A stretch of 64,000 nt of DNA from Deltaproteobacteria bacterium (lineage in GTDB: Bacteria; Desulfobacterota; Binatia; UBA9968; JAJDTQ01): positions 1-64,000 of the forward strand of contig JAPOPM010000073.1 in NCBI GenBank assembly GCA_026712905.1, in the 5' to 3' direction. A program made the position numbers and the translations under genes. How positions within the stretch are numbered: position 1 is the first letter of the stretch; every line of letters starts with the position of its first letter. A model generated the notes under the pieces. It had not been told where the DNA came from and searched no databases. It worked only from the letters and a program-made list of their open reading frames with translations. Shown in pieces: positions 34,595-44,031 of the stretch.

Positions 34595-36085
34595 TTACCG
34601 CTCCTTGCGCCAGGATTCCGCCAGTTCGATGGCCTTGAGCATGCCGCGGGCCTTGTTGAGGGTCTCCTCGTACTCGGTGGCGGGGTCGGAGTCGGCGACG
34701 ATGCCGGCGCCGGCCTGGATCACGGCGGTGCCGTTGTGGAGAGTGATGGTGCGGATGGCGATGCAGGTGTCGAGGTTGCCGTTGAAGCTCAGGTAGCCCA
34801 CGGCGCCGGCGTAGAGTCCGCGCCGCTCCGGCTCCAGCTCGCTGATGATCTGCATGGCCCGGACCTTGGGCGCGCCCGACACCGTGCCCGCCGGGAAGCA
34901 GGAGCCGAACAGATCAAGCGGCGTCTTGTCCGGGGCCAGCTCACCCTTGACGTTGGAGACGATGTGCATGACGTGGGAATAGCGCTCCACGACCATGAGC
35001 TGGTCCACTTCCACCGAGCCCACCTCGGCCACGCGTCCCACGTCGTTGCGCCCGAGGTCCACCAGCATGATGTGCTCGGCGCGCTCCTTTGGGTCGGCGA
35101 GAAGGTCTTCCTCAAGCTCCCGTTCCTCCCGCGCGTCCTTGCCCCGCGGCCGCGTGCCGGCGATGGGCCGGTACTCGATCCGGCGGCCGGTCAGGCGCAC
35201 CAGGATCTCGGGCGAAGAGCCGATGATCTTGAGATCGCCCAGCTCCAGGTAGAACATGTAGGGAGACGGGTTGGTGAAGCGCAGAGCGCGGTAGATCTCC
35301 AGCGGCTCGGCCCGGGTCTTCGCCTCCAGCCGCTGGGACAGCACCACCTGGATGACGTCGCCCGCGGCGATGTACTCTTTCCCCTGGCGCACCATGGCGC
35401 GGAACGTGTGCGGCGTGACGTTGGAACGGTACCGGACGCCGTCTCCGGTCGCGGTGAGGCTTCTGGCCTCCAGGGCGTCGGGGGACTTCCGCAGGGAGGT
35501 CCTTACCCGCTCGATGCGGGCCACCGCTTCGCCGTAAAGGACGCGCAGGCTCTTGCTGGTGTCGATGTGGACGTTGTCGATGATCGTGATGGTGTGCTTG
35601 AGGTTGTCGAAGCTCACCAGCGTGCGCACCAACATGAAGTAGATGTCGGGATAGCGGTTGGAGCTCCGGTCCGGGTTGGCCACCCCGTGCACCCGCTCCA
35701 CCGCGTCGTAGGAGACGTAGCCCAAGGCACCGCCGGTAAACGGCAGATCCGGAATTGTGTTGGCGGGCCGGTACCCTTCGAGGATTTCCGTGAGCGCCCT
35801 CAACGGATCATCGCAGGTCCACTTTCTCTTCTTCCGCCCCTCGGTCACCTCCACCTCGTTGCCCCAGGCCTTGAACACCATCTCCGGCTCGGTGCCGAGG
35901 AACGAATAGCGCGCCCAGCGCTCGCTCCCTTCCACGCTTTCCAGCAGGAACGAGTGCCGGCTCTTCTTCAGGCGGTTGTAGAACGACACCGGCGTCTCGA
36001 GGTCCATAAGGGTTTCCTCGTACACCGGAACGACGTTTCCCTGCTTGGCGAGTGCCGCGAATTCGCGGTACGAAGGTTGGATCAT
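34595..36085 (-). CDS. trpE: Anthranilate synthase component I
   Basis: This 496-residue protein converts chorismate with ammonia to anthranilate, the first committed step of tryptophan synthesis. The N-terminal region has LLESVEGSERWARYSFLG, corresponding to the tryptophan feedback site. The catalytic domain shows IAGTRPRGKD, ELLADPKERAEH-like EEDLLADPKERAEHIM, LVDLGRNDVGRV and GTVSGAPKVRAMQ. Length is typical. It precedes trpG in a two-gene operon; no leader peptide or attenuator was seen in the 120 bp upstream. Confidence 0.95.
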   Translation of the reverse strand: MIQPSYREFAALAKQGNVVPVYEETLMDLETPVSFYNRLKKSRHSFLLESVEGSERWARYSFLGTEPEMVFKAWGNEVEVTEGRKKRKWTCDDPLRALTEILEGYRPANTIPDLPFTGGALGYVSYDAVERVHGVANPDRSSNRYPDIYFMLVRTLVSFDNLKHTITIIDNVHIDTSKSLRVLYGEAVARIERVRTSLRKSPDALEARSLTATGDGVRYRSNVTPHTFRAMVRQGKEYIAAGDVIQVVLSQRLEAKTRAEPLEIYRALRFTNPSPYMFYLELGDLKIIGSSPEILVRLTGRRIEYRPIAGTRPRGKDAREERELEEDLLADPKERAEHIMLVDLGRNDVGRVAEVGSVEVDQLMVVERYSHVMHIVSNVKGELAPDKTPLDLFGSCFPAGTVSGAPKVRAMQIISELEPERRGLYAGAVGYLSFNGNLDTCIAIRTITLHNGTAVIQAGAGIVADSDPATEYEETLNKARGMLKAIELAESWRKER

Positions 36086-36231
36086 GGCTGGATTCGTGGA
36101 GGGTGATGGGTGACTCCGATGATCGTTTCAACTCCAGCCGCCTAACTTAGCTGAAACTCTCTTGTAGCGCCAATCTCGACCCTGAACCCGCGGAATAGCA
36201 GGATGATTGACAGATAGGCTGTTGGTTGTCA

Positions 36232-36262
36232 TGATAATCCACAACTTACTTGCGGATTGTCA
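36232..36262. promoter_or_regulatory. Inverted repeat upstream of the first DUF4143 ATPase gene
   Basis: TGATAATCC (36232-36240) and GGATTGTCA (36254-36262) form 9-bp arms with one mismatch and a 13-bp spacer, ending four bases before the proposed ATG. It may be an operator or a translation-blocking hairpin. A TTGACA at 36207 lies 20 bp before GATAAT, too far for a good promoter. Confidence 0.35.
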
Positions 36263-36266
36263 TCAA

Positions 36267-37415
36267 ATGCTTCCTCCGGTCATAGCGCGTCACCTCAATG
36301 CCAGGGAGTTGTTGCGGCAGAGGTCCTGCTTCCTTTTCGGTCCGCGCCAGACCGGCAAATCCACGCTGATCCGCCAGCAGCTCGCGGACGTCCGCACCTA
36401 CAATCTGCTGGACCAGACACTCTTCATCCGCCTCTCCCGAAATCCGGCGTTGATCAGGGAGGCCCTGACACCGGAGACCCGGATGATCGTGATCGACGAA
36501 ATTCAGAAGTTGCCGGCGCTCCTGAACGAAGTCCAACTCATGATCGAAGAGCACGGCGTCCGCTTCTTCCTGACCGGCTCCAGTGCGCGCGCTCTGCGAC
36601 GCAAGGGCGTTAACCTGCTCGGTGGCCGGGCGCGTTCTCGCGTGCTGCATCCATTCGTCAGTGCCGAACTGGGCGAAGACTTCCGTCTGCCGCGGGCGCT
36701 GGAGTACGGTCTGTTGCCGTCGATCTATTTCTCCGACGAACCCGCCGAAGACCTTGCCGCATACGCGGGTGACTACCTCAAGGAGGAGGTCGCGGCCGAG
36801 GCCGTGGTTCGCAATATCGGGGCCTTCAGTCGATTCCTTGAAGTGGCCGCGCTGTCACACGGACGGATGGTCAACTACACTCAGATCGCTAGCGATGCAC
36901 AAGTCCCCGCGTCCACGGTCCGCGAGTATTATGGAATCCTTAAGGATACGTTCATTGCGAGTGAGGTAGCCGCTTATACTGAAACCCGTAAACGCAAGGC
37001 GGTCTCGACGTCCAAGTATTACCTGTTCGACATTGGCTTGGCGCGGCATCTGCAAGGGCGTCGCGGTCTGCCGCCGGGCACAACCGAGTACGGCGAGGCA
37101 TTCGAGAGCTTCTTGTTCCAGGAGATCAGCGCTTATTGTGACTACCATCTGCTTGGCCTGCCGAAATACTGGCGGTCGAGATCCCAGTTCGAAGTGGATT
37201 TCGTCGTCGGACGACTCGCGGTCGAAGTGAAGGCCAAAAGGACGGTCTCGAACCGGGACCTGAGGGGATTGCAGGCGCTCCGTCAGGAGAACATCCTTTC
37301 GCATTATGTAGTCGTATCCCTGGAGCCCGCGGCTCGTCGCGTCGACGGCATCGACATCCTGCCGTGGCGCGAGTTTCTCACCCGGCTGTGGGGCGGCGCG
37401 TGGCCGATGTCATGA
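36267..37415 (+). CDS. ATPase with AAA_14 and DUF4143 domains (first copy)
   Basis: This 382-residue protein has the AAA_14-type N-terminal ATPase with Walker A GPRQTGKST and Walker B MIVIDEIQK. The FLTGSSARALRR sensor segment follows, then a C-terminal DUF4143 domain (KYYLFDIGLARHL, then FEVDFVVGRLAVEVKAKR). The last part, with D..E.K residues, looks like a nuclease-type fold. Cellular roles of this family are unknown, though it is common in accessory regions. The start at 36267 excludes 20 codons that lie in the inverted repeat and promoter-like DNA. A paralogue is at 42128. Confidence 0.85.
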   Translation: MLPPVIARHLNARELLRQRSCFLFGPRQTGKSTLIRQQLADVRTYNLLDQTLFIRLSRNPALIREALTPETRMIVIDEIQKLPALLNEVQLMIEEHGVRFFLTGSSARALRRKGVNLLGGRARSRVLHPFVSAELGEDFRLPRALEYGLLPSIYFSDEPAEDLAAYAGDYLKEEVAAEAVVRNIGAFSRFLEVAALSHGRMVNYTQIASDAQVPASTVREYYGILKDTFIASEVAAYTETRKRKAVSTSKYYLFDIGLARHLQGRRGLPPGTTEYGEAFESFLFQEISAYCDYHLLGLPKYWRSRSQFEVDFVVGRLAVEVKAKRTVSNRDLRGLQALRQENILSHYVVVSLEPAARRVDGIDILPWREFLTRLWGGAWPMS

Positions 37416-37870
37416 AGTCATTCGGGATGGGTGCGCGGTGGCGGTTGTTGCCGGTCTGCGTGCTGCTGTTCTGCCTTCAGGCGGCGTGCGACCGGGCGCC
37501 TTCGGTCATCTTCGAAGGCCCCGACGGGGTCAAGGCCACCTTCAGCGTCGAGGTGGCACGTACCCCCGAGAAGCGGCGTTGGGGGTTGATGTACCGGCAG
37601 GATCTCGGGAACGACGAAGGCATGTTGTTCATTTTCCCGGACGAGAGCGATCACTCCTTCTGGATGAAGAATACGCCCCTGTCCCTGGACATGATCTTCA
37701 TGGACCGGCGCCGGCGGGTGGTGGGGATCATCCACGACACCGTGCCCTTCTCGACGCGTTCGGTCAGAGTGGGAGTTGCCAGCCGGTACGTGCTGGAAGT
37801 TCGCGCCGGCGTGGCGCGGCGCCACCACATCGCGGTGGGCGACGTGGCCCGCTTCGAGCGATTGCCGTAG
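37412..37870 (+). CDS. DUF192 domain lipoprotein
   Basis: This 152-residue protein begins with a lipoprotein signal (LLPVCVLLFCLQAAC, lipobox LQAAC with Cys for lipidation). The DUF192 fold follows: VEVARTPEKRRWGLMYRQDL, then GMLFIFP and SFWMKNTPLSLDMIFMD. DUF192 proteins are small periplasmic or surface beta-proteins of uncertain function. Its start overlaps the preceding stop (ATGA). An in-frame ATG at 37427 also exists. Confidence 0.82.
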   Translation: MKSFGMGARWRLLPVCVLLFCLQAACDRAPSVIFEGPDGVKATFSVEVARTPEKRRWGLMYRQDLGNDEGMLFIFPDESDHSFWMKNTPLSLDMIFMDRRRRVVGIIHDTVPFSTRSVRVGVASRYVLEVRAGVARRHHIAVGDVARFERLP

Positions 37871-37923
37871 ACAGGGCAGGGCCCGTGACAGGCCCGGGCC
37901 GGACGTTGCGATGGCGGTCCGGG

Positions 37924-38991
37924 TCAGATTTCCCGGAAGAAGTACGGCCGGATGGGCTGGAGCCGCTCCTCATACGTGTCGGGATTGAGCAGCCACAGGG
38001 TGGCGGCGATGCTGCTCAAGAGCGAGTTCCCGTCCTGGGACGTGAAGCACATGCCCACGACTTCGCGGTCCCCGCGCAGCGCGATGCTCTGGGTGACGAT
38101 GGCCGTGTGGTTCAGGATGCGCCCGAACAGTCCGTGGTCCCGTCCGAACGAGAACACCGACGCCGACGACTTCTTGCTGGTGACGGCGATGCGGCGGTTG
38201 GAGCGGATGCGCTGCATGAGCTGCTCCATGTCGATGGCGCGCTTGAGCATCAGGTTGAAGTGGATGGTGTGCATGTACTGGGTGTTGAGCTTGAGCGCGG
38301 ACGAGTAGATGTCGAGGTCCAGGCCCAGCGACTTGAAGAGGTAGTAGGCGTCGCGCCCCTGGTGGGTGCCGAACCTTTCGTCGTCGTGGCGCCCCACCTC
38401 GGGCGCCGGGATGAAGTCGCCCTCCTGGCTGATGTCGTTGGCCCGGCGCATGCACACGAACCGTCCCGCATCGAGGTTGTCTTCCTTCTCCGGTCCCAGG
38501 GCCAGGGTGTCGATGAGCACCGCGAGATTGTGGGTGTTGCAGCTCACCACCTGGACGAAGCGGTCCTCGTCCCGGTCGAGCGCGGCGTCGTTGATGCCGC
38601 GGGCGTACATCTTCCCGAACCCGAACTCGCTGCCCTGGGCGATGAAGCCCTTGCCGTTCTTGCCGGCGTAGTGCTGGTAGTACTTCTCCTTGTTCTCGTT
38701 TCCGACGGGGGTGCAGTCGATGACCACGGAAGCCCGCTCGATGGCGGCTTCGGAGTCGAACGACGGGTTCATGCCGAGCTTGGCGAACTCGTCCCAGTGG
38801 TCCTTGTCCACGCTCAGCTTGGCGCCCTTGCCCTCGAGTGCGGTGATCTTGGAGCGGTCGGTGACCCGCGGGGTCTGCTTGTTGAACGTCACTTCGTCGA
38901 TACCGAAGGCTTCCCTGAAGCTCGCCAGGATACCGATGAGCGGCTCGCCTATGGTCCCCGTACCGACAACGTGAACGATTTTCTGGTCCAT
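37924..38991 (-). CDS. Type II glyceraldehyde-3-phosphate dehydrogenase-like protein
   Basis: This 355-residue protein resembles the archaeal-type (type II) GAPDH more than the bacterial GapA. The N-terminal Rossmann fold has VVGTGTIGEPL. The catalytic Cys is residue 151 in VQVVSCNTHNL (CNTTGL in archaea). CMRRAND follows, and a His-rich segment (YMHTIHFNLM) matches MHTLMV-type strands. The coding strand is opposite to both neighbours. Related homoserine-dehydrogenase-like or phosphorylating dehydrogenases cannot be excluded. Confidence 0.65.
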   Translation of the reverse strand: MDQKIVHVVGTGTIGEPLIGILASFREAFGIDEVTFNKQTPRVTDRSKITALEGKGAKLSVDKDHWDEFAKLGMNPSFDSEAAIERASVVIDCTPVGNENKEKYYQHYAGKNGKGFIAQGSEFGFGKMYARGINDAALDRDEDRFVQVVSCNTHNLAVLIDTLALGPEKEDNLDAGRFVCMRRANDISQEGDFIPAPEVGRHDDERFGTHQGRDAYYLFKSLGLDLDIYSSALKLNTQYMHTIHFNLMLKRAIDMEQLMQRIRSNRRIAVTSKKSSASVFSFGRDHGLFGRILNHTAIVTQSIALRGDREVVGMCFTSQDGNSLLSSIAATLWLLNPDTYEERLQPIRPYFFREI

Positions 38992-39147
38992 CGGATCAAC
39001 TCCTCGAAACTGTGTCCGGCCGCTCCCCGCATCCTTTCATGTTGTGTGTGTTGCCGTTACACTGTTCTTGTGGTGGTTGCGGAGGGGAGCGACGGCACCC
39101 GATCTAATAGTGTACAGGCAAGTCCGATATAAGGAAAGAGAGGGATC

Positions 39148-40635
39148 TTGGACAAGAGCCAAGGAGGACCGCCCGCTTTCTCGCCGGCGGCGTTCTTCGA
39201 CGAGCGGTTCGGCGTCACGGCGCCGGATCTGGACCGGGTGCTGGGCAGGGCCATGGCTCGGCACGCGGACTACGCCGACCTCTATTTCGAGTACCGCACC
39301 CACGACCAGGTCCACCTGGAAGAGGGACTCGTCAAGCATGCGTCGGTATCCACCGCCAACGGTGTCGGCGCGCGCGTGCTCGCCGAAGCCAGGACCGGAT
39401 ACGCGTTCACCGACGACGTGACCATCAAGAACCTGGACACGGCGGTGCGGACGGCCAACGTCATCGCCCACGACCGGGGCTCGGACCGGCCGGCGCGGGT
39501 TCCGACCCCGGCGGCTTCGCGCCACGACCTTTATCCCGTGCCCCGCTCCTTCTCGGATGTTCCCCTGGAGCGCAAGATCGGCCTTTTGCAGGACCTGGAC
39601 CGGTTCGCGCGCAAGGCCGACCCGCGCGTCAAGGGCGTGTTCGCCAACCTGTCGCTGGAGAACAAGGTGGTGCTCATCGCCTCGTCGCAGGGTTGGGTGC
39701 TGGGGGACTTCCAGCCGCTGGTGCGTTGCAACATCCGCTGCATCGTGGAGGACAAGGGCAACCGGCAGGCCGGCGACTTCGGCTGGGGCGGACGCCTGGC
39801 GCTGGACGACTGCGTCGACGCGGAGCGTTGCGAGGCCAGCGCCCGCGAGGCCGTGCGCCGGGCGCTGGTGAACCTTGACGCGGTGGCCGCGCCCGCGGGT
39901 CCCATGGACGTGGTGCTGGGTCCGGGCTGGCCCGGCATCCTGCTGCACGAGGCCATCGGACACGGCCTCGAGGCGGACTTCAACCGGCGCAAGACCTCGG
40001 CCTTCTCCGGCCGCATCGGCGAGCGCGTGGCCACGGAGCTGTGCACGGTGGTGGACGACGGCACCATCCCCTGGCGGCGCGGCTCCCTCAACGTGGACGA
40101 CGAGGGCACGCCCACGCAGCGCACGGTGCTAATCGAGGACGGGATCCTGCGCGGGTACCTGCACGACCGCCTGAACGCCGCTCTGCTGGGCATGGGGCTC
40201 ACGGGCAACGGCCGGCGCGAGAGCTACGCCCACGTCCCCATGCCGCGCATGACCAACACCTTCATGCTGGCGGGGGAGGAGGACCCCATGGACATCATCC
40301 GCTCGGTCAAGGACGGCATCTACGCGGTGTCCTTCGGCGGCGGACAGGTGGACATCACCAGCGGCAAGTTCGTCTTTTCCGCCAACGAGGCGTACCGCAT
40401 CGAGGACGGCAAGGTGACCCATCCGGTGCGCGACGCCACGCTCATCGGCAACGGGCCGGACGTGTTGACGCGGGTGAGCCGGGTGGGCGCGGACCTGGCG
40501 CTGGACGCCGGCATCGGCACCTGCGGCAAGGACGGCCAGGGCGTGCCCGTGGGCGTGGGCCTGCCCACCATCCGCGTGGACCAGCTCGTGGTGGGCGGCA
40601 CGTCCGTACGCGGGCCGAGCGGCTCTCAAGGCTGA
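39148..40635 (+). CDS. tldD: Metalloprotease TldD
   Basis: TldD and TldE form a heterodimeric Zn-dependent endopeptidase that matures modified peptides (microcin B17, for example) and degrades unfolded peptides. This 495-residue subunit carries the zinc motif HEAIGHGLEAD (HExxxH, His at residue 267). Other typical blocks are GRIGERVATELCTVVDDGT, GNGRRESYAHVPMPRMTN and CGKDGQGVPVGVG. The TTG start at 39148 follows a purine-rich GGAAAGAGAGGG site. It is seven bases upstream of tldE. Confidence 0.95.
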   Translation: MDKSQGGPPAFSPAAFFDERFGVTAPDLDRVLGRAMARHADYADLYFEYRTHDQVHLEEGLVKHASVSTANGVGARVLAEARTGYAFTDDVTIKNLDTAVRTANVIAHDRGSDRPARVPTPAASRHDLYPVPRSFSDVPLERKIGLLQDLDRFARKADPRVKGVFANLSLENKVVLIASSQGWVLGDFQPLVRCNIRCIVEDKGNRQAGDFGWGGRLALDDCVDAERCEASAREAVRRALVNLDAVAAPAGPMDVVLGPGWPGILLHEAIGHGLEADFNRRKTSAFSGRIGERVATELCTVVDDGTIPWRRGSLNVDDEGTPTQRTVLIEDGILRGYLHDRLNAALLGMGLTGNGRRESYAHVPMPRMTNTFMLAGEEDPMDIIRSVKDGIYAVSFGGGQVDITSGKFVFSANEAYRIEDGKVTHPVRDATLIGNGPDVLTRVSRVGADLALDAGIGTCGKDGQGVPVGVGLPTIRVDQLVVGGTSVRGPSGSQG

Positions 40636-40642
40636 GGCGGAC

Positions 40643-41998
40643 ATGGAGCGTTTGCCGATGGACCGGGAACTGGCGCTGGGCTTGCTGGCGCGGGCGAAGG
40701 AGAAGGGCGCCTCTCAGGGCGACGTGACGCTGATCGAGCACGAGGGCGTGCAGGTGAAGGTGCGGCTCGGCGAGGTGGAAACCGTGAGCCAGGCGCACGA
40801 GATGCGGCTCGGGCTGCGGCTGTTCTACGGCCAGAGCGCCGCCGGCACCTCCACTTCCGACCTGTCGCGAGCCTCGCTGGACCGCCTGGTGGACGAGACC
40901 TGTGCCATGGCCCGGGCCACGGCCAAGGATGAGTTCGGCGGCCTGCCGGAAGCCGGCGAGATGGCCGCCGAGGTGCCGGACCTGGACCTGCTGGACCAGG
41001 AGGCTCGGGGACTTCCCATCGAGGACGGCATCGAGGCGGCGCGCACGGCCGAGGAGCACGCGCTGCAATACGACCCGCGGGTGACCAACTCCGAGGGCGC
41101 CGAGTTCGCCAGCTCGTTCAACCGCCTCATCCACGCCAATTCCCAGGGCTTTTCCGGCGAGTACGCCACCTCCAGCTTTCATCTCTCTTTGGCGCCGGTG
41201 GCGACCTCCAACGGCTCCATGGAGCGGGATCACTGGTATACGGCCGCGCGGCGCCGCGACGCGCTGGATTCCCCGGAGGACGTGGGCCGGGAGGCAGGGC
41301 GCCGCGTCACCCGCCGGCTGGGCGCCCGCAAGGTGCGTACCCGCGAAGTACCGGTGGTCTTCGACGCGTCCATCGCGGGCACGCTGGTGCGGCACGTGGC
41401 GCAAGCCGTCTCCGGCTACGCCCTCTATCGGCGCGCTTCCTTCCTGTGCGACCGGCTCGGCGAGCGCGTGGCCTCCGACCTCGTGGACATCGTCGACGAC
41501 GGCACGATTCCGCGGGCATTGGGGTCGCGTCCGTTCGACGCCGAGGGCGTCGGCGTCCGGCGCAAGCACGTGGTCGAGGCCGGCCTCCTGCGAAGCTACC
41601 TCCTGGACGCATACAGCGCGCGCAAGCTCGGCGCCAAGTCCACGGGCAACGCCGCCCGCGGCGTGGGCCAGCCCTCCGGGGTTTCCCCCATGAACCTCCG
41701 CCTCATCCCCGGCGAGCACAGCCCCGAGGACATCATCGCCTCGGTGGAGGACGGCTTCTACGTCACCGAGCTGATGGGCTTCGGCTTCAACGCCGTCACC
41801 GGCAACTATTCCAGGGGCGCCGCCGGCATCTGGATCGAGAACGGCGAGCTTGCCTACCCCGTGTCCGAGCTCACCATCGCCGGCAACCTGAACGACATGC
41901 TGAGCCGGATAGAAATGGTCGGCAACGACCTCCGCCCGCAGAGCCCGGTGGCCGCCCCCACGGTGAAGGTGGGGCGCATGACCGTGGCCGGGGAGTAG
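40643..41998 (+). CDS. pmbA: TldE/PmbA, partner subunit of TldD protease
   Basis: This 451-residue protein belongs to the same U62 family but has no HExxxH motif, as expected for TldE/PmbA. Features are SFHLSLAPVATSNGSMERDHW, LGARKVRTREVPVVFDASIAG and STGNAARGVGQPSGVSPMN. It is translated from an ATG seven bases after the tldD stop. No peptide substrate gene is obvious in the operon. Confidence 0.93.
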   Translation: MERLPMDRELALGLLARAKEKGASQGDVTLIEHEGVQVKVRLGEVETVSQAHEMRLGLRLFYGQSAAGTSTSDLSRASLDRLVDETCAMARATAKDEFGGLPEAGEMAAEVPDLDLLDQEARGLPIEDGIEAARTAEEHALQYDPRVTNSEGAEFASSFNRLIHANSQGFSGEYATSSFHLSLAPVATSNGSMERDHWYTAARRRDALDSPEDVGREAGRRVTRRLGARKVRTREVPVVFDASIAGTLVRHVAQAVSGYALYRRASFLCDRLGERVASDLVDIVDDGTIPRALGSRPFDAEGVGVRRKHVVEAGLLRSYLLDAYSARKLGAKSTGNAARGVGQPSGVSPMNLRLIPGEHSPEDIIASVEDGFYVTELMGFGFNAVTGNYSRGAAGIWIENGELAYPVSELTIAGNLNDMLSRIEMVGNDLRPQSPVAAPTVKVGRMTVAGE

Positions 41999-42127
41999 GT
42001 CGGCGGTCAACTGAAGGGCGCTTACCTGTCAAAAACTTAGATTCGCCTGGATATTTTCAGTTTTGGACTTCATTTTGCGTCAACTTGCCCTATATGCTGG
42101 TGCAAAAGGTATCCGAGCTGGACGACT

Positions 42128-43279
42128 GTGTTCGAGCGACTCATCAAGAAACCCCTGGAATCGCGCAAGAGCTTCTTCCTCTTCGGCCCCAGAGGCACGG
42201 GCAAGACCACGTGGTTGAAGCACCGGCTGCCCGAGGCGCTTTTCGTCAACTTGCTCCAGTCGGAGTACTACAATCGTCTGTCCGCAAATCCCGGGCACCT
42301 TCGGCAACTCATTGCCCCCGACCACACCGGCTGGACCGTCATCGACGAGGTCCAGCGCATACCCGCGCTGCTGAACGAGGTCCATGACCTGATCGAAGCA
42401 CGCGGACTGGTCTTTGTCCTGACCGGTTCCAGCGCCAGGACCCTTCGACGAAGCGGGGTCAATCTGCTGGCCGGCCGCGCCCTGACCTATCGCATGCATC
42501 CTGTGACGGCGGTGGAACAGCGGGAGGCCTTCAACCTGCGCGACTCTGTCCAGTTGGGCCATCTGCCCGCGCGATTTAGCGAAAGCGATCCCGCCAAATA
42601 CTTGAAGGACTATGTGCAGACATACCTGCGGGAAGAGGTGATGCAGGAAAGCCTGACGCGCAACATCGGGCACTTCTCGCGTTTCCTGGAGGTGGCGAGC
42701 TTTTCCCAAGGGGCTACCATCAACACCAGTGCCGTCGCCCGAGAGGCGCACATTGAGCGGTCAGTCGCGGAAAACTACTTCTCCATCCTGGAAGACCTGC
42801 TCATCGCCGTCCGCCTGCCGGTGTTCTCCCGCAAGGTCAAACGGAAACTCGTCTCGCAAAAGAAGTTCTATTTCTTTGACGCGGGCGTATTTCGGGCGAT
42901 CCGGCCCATGGGGCCGCTGGACTCCGACGCGGAGATAAACGGTCCCGCCCTTGAGACGCTCGTGCTCCAGGAACTGAGGGCGGTAAACGACTACCGCGAC
43001 TACGGCTACCAGATCTCTTTCTGGCGTACCCGGAGTGGCACCGAAGTCGATTTCGTTCTGTACGGGCCGCGTGGCCTGCTGGCCATCAAGATCAAGCGCT
43101 CGACTCAGATACAGCACAAGGACACAAGGGCACTCCGGGAATTCAAGAAGGACTATCCTCCCGCCAAGTGTTTTGTCTTCTACGGTGGATCGAGTCCTGT
43201 CTACATGGATGATGTCACCGTTCTTCCCGTTGAGCACGCACTGAGAAGACTTGGTCAAATCTTGGGTAACGCCTCGTAG
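42128..43279 (+). CDS. ATPase with AAA_14 and DUF4143 domains (second copy)
   Basis: This 383-residue protein is a diverged paralogue of the one at 36267: Walker A GPRGTGKTT, Walker B TVIDEVQRI, FVLTGSSARTLRRSGVN, and the C-terminal EVDFVLYGPRGLLAIKIKR. Both copies lie between unrelated metabolic genes, separated by DUF192, GAPDH-II and tldDE. The GTG start is preceded by no strong ribosome binding site. Function is unknown. Confidence 0.85.
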   Translation: MFERLIKKPLESRKSFFLFGPRGTGKTTWLKHRLPEALFVNLLQSEYYNRLSANPGHLRQLIAPDHTGWTVIDEVQRIPALLNEVHDLIEARGLVFVLTGSSARTLRRSGVNLLAGRALTYRMHPVTAVEQREAFNLRDSVQLGHLPARFSESDPAKYLKDYVQTYLREEVMQESLTRNIGHFSRFLEVASFSQGATINTSAVAREAHIERSVAENYFSILEDLLIAVRLPVFSRKVKRKLVSQKKFYFFDAGVFRAIRPMGPLDSDAEINGPALETLVLQELRAVNDYRDYGYQISFWRTRSGTEVDFVLYGPRGLLAIKIKRSTQIQHKDTRALREFKKDYPPAKCFVFYGGSSPVYMDDVTVLPVEHALRRLGQILGNAS

Positions 43280-43282
43280 GTG

Positions 43283-43912
43283 CTAAGTAAGGAAGCGGAC
43301 AAAGAGGAAGACGCCGGCCACAAGGACCAACCCGATCACCGTGGCTGCGCCCAGGTGACGCTCGATTAGCACACGCGCCGCGGGGCCGAAGTACCAGAGG
43401 AGCGTGGCTTCGACGTAGAAACGCAGGCCGCGGGAGAGCAGGGATGCGAGGATGAAGACGCCGACGTCGAGCCGGGCAGCGCCGTACGCGACGGCAACCA
43501 GCTTGTACGGCAGCGGGGTGAGGGCGCCGGCAACGATGATCCACGCTCCCCACTCCTGCCGGTGTGCCTCGAACGCTTCGAGCTTCCCCCCATACCCCCA
43601 CAGACCGAGCAGGGGCTCGCCTACCGCTTCGTAGAGAAAGTAGCCGATGGCATACCCGGTCAGCCCGCCGGCAGTCGATGACAGGGTAGAGATGGTGGCG
43701 AACAGCAACGCCTTGGCGCGCCGCGCCAGCACCATCGGGATGAGAAGCAGATCCGGCGGTACCGGCAGGATCAGACTCTGGAGAAAACACACCACGGCCA
43801 GCGCCCAGACCACATGCCGCGTCCCGGCGTTGCGGAGCGTCCAGTTGTACAGGTATCGGAGTGTCCGGGGGTCGCCCGTACCGGGTAAAGCCGAGTCCGT
43901 GCGCCTTACCAT
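43283..43912 (-). CDS. VTT-domain (YqaA/DedA-related) membrane protein
   Basis: This 209-residue protein has several hydrophobic helices (for example VVWALAVVCFLQSLILP, ATISTLSSTAGGLTGYAIGYF, AATVIGLVLVAGVFLFVRF). The VTT-type segment has PVPPDLLLIPMVL, GALTPLPYKLVAVAYGAARL and a SRGLRFYVEATLLWYFGP end typical of YqaA proteins. It is likely an inner-membrane lipid- or ion-linked protein of undefined role. It faces the DUF4143 gene tail to tail. Confidence 0.85.
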   Translation of the reverse strand: MVRRTDSALPGTGDPRTLRYLYNWTLRNAGTRHVVWALAVVCFLQSLILPVPPDLLLIPMVLARRAKALLFATISTLSSTAGGLTGYAIGYFLYEAVGEPLLGLWGYGGKLEAFEAHRQEWGAWIIVAGALTPLPYKLVAVAYGAARLDVGVFILASLLSRGLRFYVEATLLWYFGPAARVLIERHLGAATVIGLVLVAGVFLFVRFLT

Positions 43913-43974
43913 GCCTGTCTGCCGTAGGCTTGCCGGAATGGCAGCCGAGTGGTTTGATCTTCCATGGCCTAGGG

Positions 43975-44014
43975 CCTAGAATAGGGACCTAAGAATAGGG
44001 TCTAGAATAGGCCC
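43975..44014 (+). promoter_or_regulatory. Triple direct repeat, candidate operator of the RHH/MazF operon
   Basis: Three consecutive units with the core TAGAATAGG or AAGAATAGG lie at 43975-43987, 43988-44001 and 44002-44014, with a period of 13-14 bp. TAGAAT in the units resembles -10 boxes. The array ends 18 bases before the antitoxin ATG, which has a GGAGGG ribosome binding site. RHH antitoxins typically bind such repeats to repress their own operon. Confidence 0.6.
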
Positions 44015-44031
44015 TGTTCCGGAGGGTCATC

